From: Tabrizicola thermarum
Lineage (GTDB): Bacteria > Pseudomonadota > Alphaproteobacteria > Rhodobacterales > Rhodobacteraceae
NCBI RefSeq assembly: GCF_003574395.1
Contig: NZ_KZ984536.1
Span: 167,322 to 231,321 of the forward strand
Reading direction: 5' to 3'
Length of the DNA stretch: 64,000 bases
Below are positions 55,324 through 63,550 of this stretch, one piece after another. The notes below the pieces were generated by a model that saw only the letters and a program-made list of their open reading frames with translations, did not search any database and was not told where the DNA came from. Made by a program: the position numbers and the translations under genes. Position 1 is the first letter of the stretch, and each line of letters starts with the position of its first letter.

Positions 55324-56276
55324 CGATGATGACACGACGCACGGCGATCCTCGGCGGCCTTCTGTCAGCACTTGGCGCGGGCGGGCTTTACTGGCAGCTG
55401 ACGCGCGCGCCCTCTGCCGCCTCGGTCAGGACGCGGCTTGCGGCGGCATCGGTCCCGAAACCCGACAGACCGCTGACCGTCTTTCACCTTGGCCACAGCC
55501 TGGTGAACCGGGACATGCCCGCGATGCTGGCCCAGCTTGCTCCCCCGGGGCACCGCTACGACAGCCAGCTGGGCTGGGGCACCACCTTGCAGGCCCACTG
55601 GGGCGACGCGCCGATCAACGGGTTCGAGGCCGAGAACGCCCATCCCCGCTTTCGCCCCGCGCTCGAGGCCGTGCGCAGCGGCGACTACGACGCCATCGTC
55701 CTGACCGAGATGGTCGAGATCCGCGCCTCGATCCGCTATTACGACAGCCCTGAATACCTCGCAAAATGGGCGATGGAGGCGCTGAAGGCCCGGCCCGACG
55801 TGCGTCTTTACCTCTACGAGACCTGGCACCAGCTGGACGATCCAGAAGGCTGGCTGGAACGGCTGGACGCCGACCACGACCGCTACTGGCTCTCGCGTGT
55901 CCTCGGCCCCGCGCTGAAACGCCTGCCCCAGGGGGCGCAGATATTCCTGATCCCGGCGGGCCAGGTCCTTGCCGCCTTCGTCCGCGCGGTCGAGGCGCAG
56001 GGCGGCCTCGGCAATGTCCGCGACCGGACCGACCTCTTTTCCCGGGCCGAGGATGGCACGCTGGACGTCATCCACCTCAACGACATCGGCAACTACCTCG
56101 TGGCATTGGTCCACCATGCGGTGCTCTATCAGCAAAGCCCGGTGGGCCTGCCCCATGCCCTTCTCCGCGCCGATGGCACCCCGGCAACCGCCCCCGAGCC
56201 TCAGGTCGCGCGGCTGATGCAAGAGACGACCGATTCTGTCGTTCACAACTTGGGCTTGTCCGGCTTCACCGCGTGA
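55320..56276 (+). CDS. exported SGNH-hydrolase-like protein in the PKS/NRPS operon
   Basis: A 318-residue protein with a twin-arginine-like or plain signal/anchor segment (TRRTAILGGLLSALGAGGLYW). FHLGHSLVNRDM follows, where Ser60 fits SGNH block I, then the glycine block LGWGTTL, VLTEMVEI, and DVIHLND with Asp249/His252 in the DxxH of block V. It is likely a periplasmic or membrane-bound esterase/acyltransferase. The Asn of block III is not evident. The start GTG overlaps the PPTase stop by four bases, so it belongs to the same translational unit. Acting on the released polyketide product or on the polysaccharide is inference. Confidence 0.7.
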   Translation: MTMMTRRTAILGGLLSALGAGGLYWQLTRAPSAASVRTRLAAASVPKPDRPLTVFHLGHSLVNRDMPAMLAQLAPPGHRYDSQLGWGTTLQAHWGDAPINGFEAENAHPRFRPALEAVRSGDYDAIVLTEMVEIRASIRYYDSPEYLAKWAMEALKARPDVRLYLYETWHQLDDPEGWLERLDADHDRYWLSRVLGPALKRLPQGAQIFLIPAGQVLAAFVRAVEAQGGLGNVRDRTDLFSRAEDGTLDVIHLNDIGNYLVALVHHAVLYQQSPVGLPHALLRADGTPATAPEPQVARLMQETTDSVVHNLGLSGFTA

Positions 56277-56442
56277 TGTTGCATATCCGCCACCACGGGC
56301 GGCAATGGTGGTCTTCCAGGGTCCTGCGGGCCATCAGGAAGCCGGTTCGGGTGGAATTCCCCTTTCCGATCGGCGTCAGGCCAAATATCCTGCCCTGAAT
56401 GCAGCTCACCCGGATTTTGCGGGCCGCTATGGAGAGTTTTCG

Positions 56443-57051
56443 ATGTTCATCCTTCGCCGTCTCGTCGCCGCCCTGTTCCTCTTGCCGATCCTGGCCCTGA
56501 CAGCCGCTGCCCAGGACTACCGCATCCGCCCCGGCGACGTGCTGCAGATCGAGGTTCTCGAGGACGCAACGCTGAACCGCAGCGCGATCGTGCTGCCCGA
56601 CGGCCAGATCTCGCTGCCGGTCGCGGGCACGGTCCGCGTCGCCGGACGCAGCATCGCCGAAGTCCAGGCCGACCTTGTCCGTCGCCTCGCTCCGGGCTTC
56701 GCGTCCACCCCGACGGTCTTCGTGACGCTCAGCGCCCTTGCCGAACGTCCTGCCGGCACCGCGGCCGCAGCGCGCACCATCGACATCTACATCCTCGGCG
56801 CCGCGAACAGCCCCGGCAAGATCGAGGTTTCGCCCGGCACCACCCTGCTGCAGGCGATCGCACAGGCCGGCGGCGTATCGCCCTTCGGCGCGAAGAAACG
56901 CATCCAGCTCCGCCGCGTCGACAAGTCCGGCAACGAGCAGGTCTACAGGCTTGACCTCGACGCCATCGAGCGCGGCGCCTCGGCTGGCGGCACCACGCGC
57001 CTGGTGAAAGGCGACGTCATCGTCATCCCGCAGCGCAAACTGTTCGAGTAA
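56443..57051 (+). CDS. Wza-like polysaccharide export protein (short form)
   Basis: A 202-residue protein with a signal peptide (LVAALFLLPILALTAAAQ), the Poly_export domain (YRIRPGDVLQIEVLED, LPDGQISLPVAGTVRVAG) and one SLBB domain (IYILGAANSPGKIEV to RLVKGDVIVIPQR). No lipobox cysteine and no C-terminal membrane helix, so it is a short periplasmic Wza variant rather than a full outer-membrane channel. GGAGAG precedes ATG 56443. It starts 166 bases after the SGNH gene and six bases before the beta-barrel gene, which probably supplies the outer-membrane pore. Confidence 0.9.
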   Translation: MFILRRLVAALFLLPILALTAAAQDYRIRPGDVLQIEVLEDATLNRSAIVLPDGQISLPVAGTVRVAGRSIAEVQADLVRRLAPGFASTPTVFVTLSALAERPAGTAAAARTIDIYILGAANSPGKIEVSPGTTLLQAIAQAGGVSPFGAKKRIQLRRVDKSGNEQVYRLDLDAIERGASAGGTTRLVKGDVIVIPQRKLFE

Positions 57052-57057
57052 TTCGGA

Positions 57058-58395
57058 ATGCGCCATACCGGCCACCTGATCGGAGGGGTCTGCGCCCTTG
57101 GCGCGGCTCTTGTGCCCGGCGCAAGCCGTGCGCAGGAGGGTGGCCTCTTGCTGCGGTTCGGGATCGAGAACCGGCTGGAGATCACTCGCAATTCCGGCCT
57201 CTCCGTCCCGGCGGAGGGGACCGAAGTCGCCAATGCCACGCTGCTGTCCTTCGGCCTGTCCAGTGAAACCACCATCGACCGGCTGACCTTCGATGTGACC
57301 GGCGGGGTGATCGCTCAGAATACCGACGACGGCAGCGAGATCGACTTCGGTCGCACCGCGCTGACCTTCGGCTACCACCGCGAGGTTCCCGCTGCCGTGC
57401 TGGATCTGGCTGCCGAATTCCGCACCGACGATGCCGATGCCTTTGGCGACGATCTCGGCGATGTCGGCGCCGTCGGCTCCCGCAGCGATCTGTCCCTGTC
57501 GGCGCGGCTGGAAACAGGCCGCACTTCCGGCGTCGGCCTCGCCCTCGGCGTCGCCTACGACCAGACCAGATATCAGGACACCATCGACCCCGATCTGGTC
57601 GACACCACCGAATGGCGCGGTGACGTGGCCGCGATCCTGCATTTTTCCGAAGTGGCAACCGGCCGTGTCGGCCTGCGCTATCGCCACCGCGAGGAAGACG
57701 ATCTCGGCACCACCACCACGGATGCCACCACCGTCTTCGCCGGGCTCGACTATTCGCTGTCGGAACGGACGGATCTGTCGGTCGAACTCGGCTACACCGA
57801 AACCGAAACCGAAGACGGCGGCGTCATTGACCGGGACACCGGCCCCGATGCCAGCGTCCGGCTGTCCTACGACATGCCGGTCGGCACGGCCTATGCCCTC
57901 CTCGGCGTCACGACCGATGCCGACGAAGGCCAGCGCCAGACGTTCGAGATCGGCCGCGCGCTGGAAGCCCGGCGTGACACCCTCTCGGCCCGCCTGGGGG
58001 TGACCCATGGCGACCGGACGGGCACCGATCTGATCGGATCGCTGGAATGGACCCGCGCCCTGCCGGATGGCAGCATCGGCGTGACCGCCGAACGCCGCGT
58101 CAGCTATGACGCCGACACTGACGAAGGCGTCACCGATTCGATCTTCAGCCTGACCTGGGCGAAGACTCTGAACGACACCACATCTGTCCTGTTCGGCGCC
58201 ACCTACGAAAACAGCGATTCGGCGTCGGAACGGATCGAACAGGTCTCGTTCGACGCGGGCGTAAGCCATAGGCTGACCGCCGACTGGAGCCTGTCGGGCG
58301 GCATGGGCTACACCGTGCGCCACGATGCAGACGGTCGTGCGGAATCGCCCAGACTTTTCGTCGCGCTCAGCCGGGACTTCCTGTTCCGGCCCTGA
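57058..58395 (+). CDS. outer-membrane beta-barrel protein of the EPS export locus
   Basis: A 445-residue protein with a signal peptide (GGVCALGAALVPGASRAQ) and repeating amphipathic strands of alternating charged and hydrophobic residues, each ending in Asp/Glu/Thr turns (for example LEWTRALPDGSIGVTAERRVSY). It ends in RDFLFRP, an aromatic C-terminal signal seen in barrels. Many strand pairs resemble the barrel proteins paired with Wza-type proteins in exosortase-linked loci. It may form the pore for the polymer. The last 29 bases overlap the convergent methyltransferase gene. Confidence 0.75.
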   Translation: MRHTGHLIGGVCALGAALVPGASRAQEGGLLLRFGIENRLEITRNSGLSVPAEGTEVANATLLSFGLSSETTIDRLTFDVTGGVIAQNTDDGSEIDFGRTALTFGYHREVPAAVLDLAAEFRTDDADAFGDDLGDVGAVGSRSDLSLSARLETGRTSGVGLALGVAYDQTRYQDTIDPDLVDTTEWRGDVAAILHFSEVATGRVGLRYRHREEDDLGTTTTDATTVFAGLDYSLSERTDLSVELGYTETETEDGGVIDRDTGPDASVRLSYDMPVGTAYALLGVTTDADEGQRQTFEIGRALEARRDTLSARLGVTHGDRTGTDLIGSLEWTRALPDGSIGVTAERRVSYDADTDEGVTDSIFSLTWAKTLNDTTSVLFGATYENSDSASERIEQVSFDAGVSHRLTADWSLSGGMGYTVRHDADGRAESPRLFVALSRDFLFRP

Positions 58396-59380
58396 CCCAG
58401 GGCCTCCTGGCTCGGGCGAACAGCCCGATGCAATCGTACTTCCGATCCGGCGGCGCAAAGGCCGACCGTGCCAGCAGCGCCAGATCGCGGCCGAGCGTTC
58501 GGCGCGGTGTCACCTTGCCTCCCCCATTGTCCCGCAAGCGCCGGTGCACCTGGTTCTCCCAGGCCCGCCACCCGGGCGAGAAATGCCGCGTCCGGCCATG
58601 GTGCACTTCCTCCACGATCTCGAACCCGGCTTCTTCCATCAACCGGCGCAGCGATTGCGGCGTGAAGAACTTCAGGTGCCGCGGCACGTCCAGCATTTCT
58701 GAGATCTCGGCATAGGTCTGGAAATGCAGTGCCGCGCAATTCGGCACCTCGCAGTAGAACCCGCCCCCCGGCGCCAGCAGCCCGTGCACATTGCGCAAGG
58801 CGCGCCCCGGATCGGCGCAATGCTCCAGCACATGGGTCATCAGGATCAGGTCGAACCTCTGCTCCCTCACCGAGGGCGGGATCGCCTCGGCCGTGCCCGC
58901 CTCGACCGTGACACCCCGGCCTGCCGCGACCTCTCGCGCCTTTGGGTCGGGATCGACGCCGAACAGCTCCCTCCCGGGCGCAGCCAGCGTCGCGACGAAA
59001 TCCCCCCCGCCGCAGCCGATGTCCAACACGCGCCGGGCCTCGGGTTGCAGCGCCTGCAGCCGGGCGGCATCCATCATCCGGCCCTGATCCGTCAGCCAGG
59101 CCAGCTTGACCAGCACCCGGTCCACCGGCCCGGCGGCCACCTCGGGGAAATGCGACTGGCCATGCGTGTAATAGGCCGCCATGTCGTAGCTGACCCGCAC
59201 TTCCTCGGGCGTCAGTTCCCGGCGCATCAGCCCGACATCGCAGGCCCGGCACCACACCAGCCCGCCCGAGCTGATCGCCTGCCCCGTCTTCACATCAATC
59301 GGAATGTCCAACCAGGGCGTCAACTCTGCCGCCGGTGTCGCGCAAATCGGACAACGCGGCGTGTCTACAGGATCGTCCAT
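58367..59380 (-). CDS. class I SAM-dependent methyltransferase with N-terminal zinc-ribbon-like motif
   Basis: A 337-residue methyltransferase. The first 45 residues contain CPIC and CRAC pairs, a likely zinc ribbon. The SAM site is VLDIGCGGGDFVATL with acidic strand GVDPDPKA, then MTHVLEHCADP, and a C-terminal helical part. Similar proteins modify sugar residues or lipids in polysaccharide loci. The exact acceptor is unknown. It overlaps the barrel gene by 29 bases at the 3' end. An 84-base gap separates it from the glycosyltransferase upstream. Confidence 0.86.
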   Translation of the reverse strand: MDDPVDTPRCPICATPAAELTPWLDIPIDVKTGQAISSGGLVWCRACDVGLMRRELTPEEVRVSYDMAAYYTHGQSHFPEVAAGPVDRVLVKLAWLTDQGRMMDAARLQALQPEARRVLDIGCGGGDFVATLAAPGRELFGVDPDPKAREVAAGRGVTVEAGTAEAIPPSVREQRFDLILMTHVLEHCADPGRALRNVHGLLAPGGGFYCEVPNCAALHFQTYAEISEMLDVPRHLKFFTPQSLRRLMEEAGFEIVEEVHHGRTRHFSPGWRAWENQVHRRLRDNGGGKVTPRRTLGRDLALLARSAFAPPDRKYDCIGLFARARRPWVRAGTGSPG

Positions 59381-59464
59381 GCGAAAGGTCCCGTTCGTTT
59401 GAAAATGGCTTATTCAGAAATAAGCATTCTTCGCCCGGAGACACCCAGCTGGCGCGAAAAAACT

Positions 59465-60412
59465 CTACTTTCTGACCAGGCTTCGCAGGGCATGCCCGAC
59501 CAGGTCGCGCAGGAAATGCGGCGGGCCGGGAGGGATCGACGGCTGCACCAGCCGCCGCGCCCGCAGGATCAGCCCGCCCGTGACATGCGCCAGCGTCGCC
59601 GCCACCACGCGCGAGGTGCCTCCCGCCTTGCGGAAATAGTGCCAGCGGCTGTCGAACCAGTAGCCCGGCACCCGCTTCCACGTCTTCATCCCGGTCGAGA
59701 CCGAGCCGATATGCTCCACCCGGCTTTCCTTCACGAAATGCGTGGGCCAGCCGGCTTCGGCCGCGCGGCGGCAAAGATCGGTTTCCTCGAAATACAGGAA
59801 GAAGGTCTCGTCGAAATCGCCGACCGTGCGGATCACCTCGTCCCGCAGCATCATGCTGGCCCCCGCCAGCCAGTCCACCGGACCCGTCGCCTCGGGGACC
59901 CCGATGGCCACCGACTTGTGCCGCAGCAGGCGCGAGATCGGCCCGGTCCGCGCCGCCCCCTCCAGCTCCGACGCGACCGAGGGGAAGCGGAAACAGGTCA
60001 CATGCGGCTCACCGTCCGAGCCGTGGATGTAACTGCCGGCGATCCCGACCCCGGGATGCGCCTCCAGATGGTCCAGCAGCTGCCGGATCGCATCCGGGGC
60101 CGGAAAGGCGTCCGAGTTCAGGATGTAGACATAGTCCGGCCGCACCCCCCCCGGCAGACCCAGCCGGATGCCAACGTTGTTGCCCGCACCGAACCCGCCG
60201 TTGCGGCCCGACTGCACCACGCGGACCCGGGGGTGGTCCTTCAGCGCCTCGCTCATCTTCTCGAACGATCCGTCGCCGGAATCGTTGTCGACGACGACGA
60301 TCCCCCCCGCGATCCCCTCCATCGCGCGTTCGGCAAATTCGGCCGCACGCAGGGTCATGTCGGCTGTCCGCCAGTTCAGAATCACGGTCAGGACCGTCGG
60401 GCCGTCGCTCAT
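59465..60412 (-). CDS. family 2 glycosyltransferase (rhamnosyltransferase-like)
   Basis: A 315-residue GT-A enzyme. VLTVILNWRTADMT, VVVDNDSGDGS and YILNSDAFP (metal/UDP or dTDP site) are followed by GASMMLRDEVIRTVG and DETFFLYFEETDLC, which resemble WbbL/RfbF-type rhamnosyltransferases. The last 45 residues are basic and probably membrane-associated. The start overlaps the upstream WecG-like gene by four bases, so both act in the same repeat-unit assembly. Confidence 0.88.
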   Translation of the reverse strand: MSDGPTVLTVILNWRTADMTLRAAEFAERAMEGIAGGIVVVDNDSGDGSFEKMSEALKDHPRVRVVQSGRNGGFGAGNNVGIRLGLPGGVRPDYVYILNSDAFPAPDAIRQLLDHLEAHPGVGIAGSYIHGSDGEPHVTCFRFPSVASELEGAARTGPISRLLRHKSVAIGVPEATGPVDWLAGASMMLRDEVIRTVGDFDETFFLYFEETDLCRRAAEAGWPTHFVKESRVEHIGSVSTGMKTWKRVPGYWFDSRWHYFRKAGGTSRVVAATLAHVTGGLILRARRLVQPSIPPGPPHFLRDLVGHALRSLVRK

Positions 60413-61152
60413 TTCCCCGCCCCCCCGTTCCGCGTCTTCAGCGCCGTCACCGTCATCGAGGGCAGAACCAGCGCACAGTCCAGATAGCGTCTGGCCAGCC
60501 GCCGCGGGTTCGACAGCATCCGCCACAGCCACTCCATCGCGATTCGGCGCACCCAGACCGGCGCCCGCGTCTGGTGCCCCGCGATGAAATCCAGTCCCGC
60601 CCCGATGGACAGGAACCCCAGCCCCGGATGCCGCGCCAGCCCCCGCGCTGCCAGAAGCTCCTGCTTCGGTGCGCCAAGCGCCAACAGACAGATCCGCGCG
60701 CCCGAGGCCGCGACCTGATCCAAGAGCGCATCCGCCGCCGCACTCGCCGGATCGAACCCGAAGGGCGGCGCAAGGCAAGCGGCGACCTCCAGCCCCGGAT
60801 GATCCGCCTTCAACTGTGCCGCCGCCGCCTGCAAAACCGGCTCGGTCGACCCCAGAAACGCCAGCGGCGCGCCAATCCTCGCTGCCATCGCCGCAACCGG
60901 AGCGATCAGTTCCGACCCCGGCACCAGCGCCACGTCGCCCCGCCCCGACAGCCGCGCCATCCAGACGATGGGGTTGCCATCCGCGACCACATGGGTATGC
61001 GCCCGGTAGGCCGCCAGAAACGCCGGGTTCCGCCGCAGCTTCACCACATGGTCCAGGTTCAGCGTTGCCACCGCAAAGCCGCGCCCCTGCGCCAGACGGG
61101 CCTCCATATCGGCCAGAAGCGCCGCTTCGGTCGGAAAATTGACCAATGTCAT
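60409..61152 (-). CDS. WecG/TagA/CpsF family glycosyltransferase
   Basis: A 247-residue GT26 enzyme. FAVATLNLDHVVKLRR, VVADGNPIVWMARL, ICLLALGAPKQE and GAGLDFIAGH are the family signatures. Members add ManNAc or related sugars to a lipid-linked acceptor at the inner face of the membrane. ATG 61152 is chosen because codons upstream of it (to ATG 61215 or 61239) lose the third-position GC bias of this genome. It overlaps the next gene by four bases. Confidence 0.9.
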   Translation of the reverse strand: MTLVNFPTEAALLADMEARLAQGRGFAVATLNLDHVVKLRRNPAFLAAYRAHTHVVADGNPIVWMARLSGRGDVALVPGSELIAPVAAMAARIGAPLAFLGSTEPVLQAAAAQLKADHPGLEVAACLAPPFGFDPASAAADALLDQVAASGARICLLALGAPKQELLAARGLARHPGLGFLSIGAGLDFIAGHQTRAPVWVRRIAMEWLWRMLSNPRRLARRYLDCALVLPSMTVTALKTRNGGAGK

Positions 61153-61318
61153 CGGATCCAATCGCACATCTCCGGAAACAGCCAGATCACCCGCCACAAC
61201 TCTATCCCTTGCCATCCTGTCGCCACACAGCTCTGGCACCGCTGCTGACTGACAGGCGATTGTTCATTCGCCGTCAAGACGATAGTCTGCGACATACAGG
61301 GTTTGGCAGGGCTTTTTC

Positions 61319-62287
61319 GTGGCATTCGCGCAAGAGACATTCAGTCCGGGGAACGATCCCGCGCCCAAAGCCGCATTGTTGCCGGTGTCGCTTTCAATCA
61401 TTGTCCCGACCTTCCGGCGTGAGTCTCTGCTGCCCGCCCTCTTCGCCGCCGTCGCCGAAGAACGCGCCTCGATCCCCGAACCCGTCGAACTCCTCCTGAT
61501 CGACAATTCCCCCGAAGCGTCCGCCCGAACCGCCGCCGCATCGGCCCCCGGATTTGTGCGCTACATCCACGAACCCCGGACCGGAGTCGCCCGCGCCCGC
61601 AACCGCGGCGTGGCCGAGGCGACAGGGACCCACATCATCTTCCTCGACGACGACGAAACCCCCGCCCCCGGCTGGCTCGCCGCCTTCGCCGAGGCCGCAA
61701 GACACGGCGCGCAGGCCGCCTTCGGCGCGGTCGAACCCCGGTTCCAGACCGACCCGCCCGCCCCCTTGCGCGGCCCCCTCGACCGCCTCTTCAGCCGACG
61801 CCTGCCCGCCGCCGACGGGGCCGAGGTTCAGCACCTGCGCGCCTATCTCGGCTCGGGCAATTCCATGTTCGCGCGCGAAACCCTCGCGCTCGTCGATCCG
61901 CCCTTCGACCCCGCCTTCGACCGTGGCGGAGAGGACGTCTGGCTCTTCCGCCACCTCGTCGACGACCACCGCATCCCGATGCTCTGGTGCCCCGGCGCAC
62001 TCGTTCACGAAATCGTCCCCGCCTCCCGCGCCAGCCTGTCCTTCCTCCGCGCCCGCCGATACTCCGACGGTCAACTCCGCTGCCTGGTCGAAAGCGGCCA
62101 CGGCGGGCTGCGCGGTGCCGCCCGCGTGGCGCTCTGGATGGCGGTCGGCGCGGCGCAACTTGCAGGGCACGGCCTCGCCGCCCTTCTGACCCGCCCCTTT
62201 TCCCCCAGCCGCTCCACCCGGTTCCAGCTTGCCGCCTGGGGAGGGGCGGGCAAGCTCTTCTGGTGGCGGCGCAAACTTGCGCGGTAA
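61319..62287 (+). CDS. family 2 glycosyltransferase
   Basis: A 322-residue GT-A enzyme with SIIVPTFRRESLLPAL, LLIDNSPEA, GVARARNRGV, and the DDD metal site in IIFLDDDETP. The C-terminal GGEDVWLFRHL and a hydrophobic helix (RVALWMAVGAAQLAGHGLAAL) place it at the membrane. Start GTG 61319 with AGGG seven bases upstream. It diverges from the WecG-like gene over a 166-base AT-richer gap. A GT4 gene follows nine bases after. Confidence 0.9.
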   Translation: MAFAQETFSPGNDPAPKAALLPVSLSIIVPTFRRESLLPALFAAVAEERASIPEPVELLLIDNSPEASARTAAASAPGFVRYIHEPRTGVARARNRGVAEATGTHIIFLDDDETPAPGWLAAFAEAARHGAQAAFGAVEPRFQTDPPAPLRGPLDRLFSRRLPAADGAEVQHLRAYLGSGNSMFARETLALVDPPFDPAFDRGGEDVWLFRHLVDDHRIPMLWCPGALVHEIVPASRASLSFLRARRYSDGQLRCLVESGHGGLRGAARVALWMAVGAAQLAGHGLAALLTRPFSPSRSTRFQLAAWGGAGKLFWWRRKLAR

Positions 62288-62296
62288 ACACCCGGC

Positions 62297-63541
62297 ATGA
62301 CCCAGACCCCCGCCCCCCAGCCCGTCGCCTATCTGACCGGCGACTACCCCAAGGTCTCGCACACCTTCATCCTGCGCGAAGTGCAGGCCGTCCGCGCTGC
62401 CGGGGTCCCCGTCATCACCTGCTCGATCCGCCGCCCCCCGGCCTCCGAGTTCAAGGGGGCCGAGGAACAACAGGCCCGGGCCGAGACCTTCTATGTCATC
62501 GCCGCCGCGAAGAACCCGCTGCGCCTCCTCAAGGCGCATGGCCGCGCGCTCATTCGCGCACCGGGCATCTGGTTTTCCACCTTCGCGCTGGCCATCCGCA
62601 TGCGCTCCCCCGGCCTCAAGGCCTTCCTCTGGCAGCTCTTCTACTTTCTCGAGGCCGGGGTCCTTGCCGATCACCTCCGCGCGCAGAACGTCCGCCACCT
62701 GCACAACCATTTCGGCAATTCCAGCTGTTCGGTCGCCGTCCTCGCCGCGAAACTCGCCGACATCCCCTTCAGCTTCACCGAACACGGCCCCGCCATCTTC
62801 TTCGAGGTCGACCGCTGGTCGCTGCCGGAAAAGATCGCCCGCGCGCAGTTCGTCGTCGCCATCACCCATTTCTGCCGCTCGCAGCTGATGCTGTTCTCCG
62901 ACCCCGTCCACTGGTCGAAGATCGCCATCGTCCATTGCGGCCTCGACCCCGCGCTTTACCGCCGCGAAGCCCCCACCTTCGGCAAACGCGTCGCCTTTGT
63001 CGGCCGTCTCGACCCGGTCAAGGGCGCGCTTCTGCTGATCGAGGCGATGGCAACGGTCCTGAAAACCCACCCTGACGCGACCCTGACCCTGGCCGGCGAC
63101 GGCCCCGCCCGCGCCGCCGCCGAAGCCCGGGCCAAGGCGCTTGGCATCGCAAACGCCGTCCATTTCGCGGGCTTCCTGACCCAGCCGCAGGTCGCGGACC
63201 TTCTGGCCAATTCCGACATGCTGGTCCTGCCCTCCTTCGCCGAGGGACTGCCCGTGGTCTACATGGAGGCGCTGGCCTCCCGCATTCCCGTCGTGGCCAG
63301 CCGCGTCGCGGGCGTGCAGGAACTGGTGGAGGACGGCGTGACCGGCTTCACCGTTCCCCCCGGCGACGTGCCGACACTGGCCGACCGCATGGCGCGCCTG
63401 ATGTCCGACCCCGACCTCTCGGCCCGGATGGGCGAGGCCGGGCGCAGGGCGGTCGAACGCGAACATGACATCACCCGCGAAGGCGCCTGGCTGGCCGAGC
63501 TTTTCCGCAACGGCGGCCCGAACGGCAAGCTGCGCCCCTGA
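62297..63541 (+). CDS. family 4 glycosyltransferase
   Basis: A 414-residue GT-B enzyme. N-terminal acceptor half with YPKVSHTFILREV, HLHNHFGNSSC and TEHGPAIFF. C-terminal nucleotide-sugar half with FVGRLDPVKGALLLIEAM, LAGDGPARAA, the EX7E site FAEGLPVVYMEAL (Glu-Gly-Leu-Pro-Val-Val-Tyr-Met-Glu) and the IPVVASRVAGVQELV block. It resembles ExoL/AmsK-type EPS transferases. It lies nine bases after the GT2 gene in one transcript. Confidence 0.92.
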   Translation: MTQTPAPQPVAYLTGDYPKVSHTFILREVQAVRAAGVPVITCSIRRPPASEFKGAEEQQARAETFYVIAAAKNPLRLLKAHGRALIRAPGIWFSTFALAIRMRSPGLKAFLWQLFYFLEAGVLADHLRAQNVRHLHNHFGNSSCSVAVLAAKLADIPFSFTEHGPAIFFEVDRWSLPEKIARAQFVVAITHFCRSQLMLFSDPVHWSKIAIVHCGLDPALYRREAPTFGKRVAFVGRLDPVKGALLLIEAMATVLKTHPDATLTLAGDGPARAAAEARAKALGIANAVHFAGFLTQPQVADLLANSDMLVLPSFAEGLPVVYMEALASRIPVVASRVAGVQELVEDGVTGFTVPPGDVPTLADRMARLMSDPDLSARMGEAGRRAVEREHDITREGAWLAELFRNGGPNGKLRP

Positions 63542-63550
63542 CCGCCGCCG

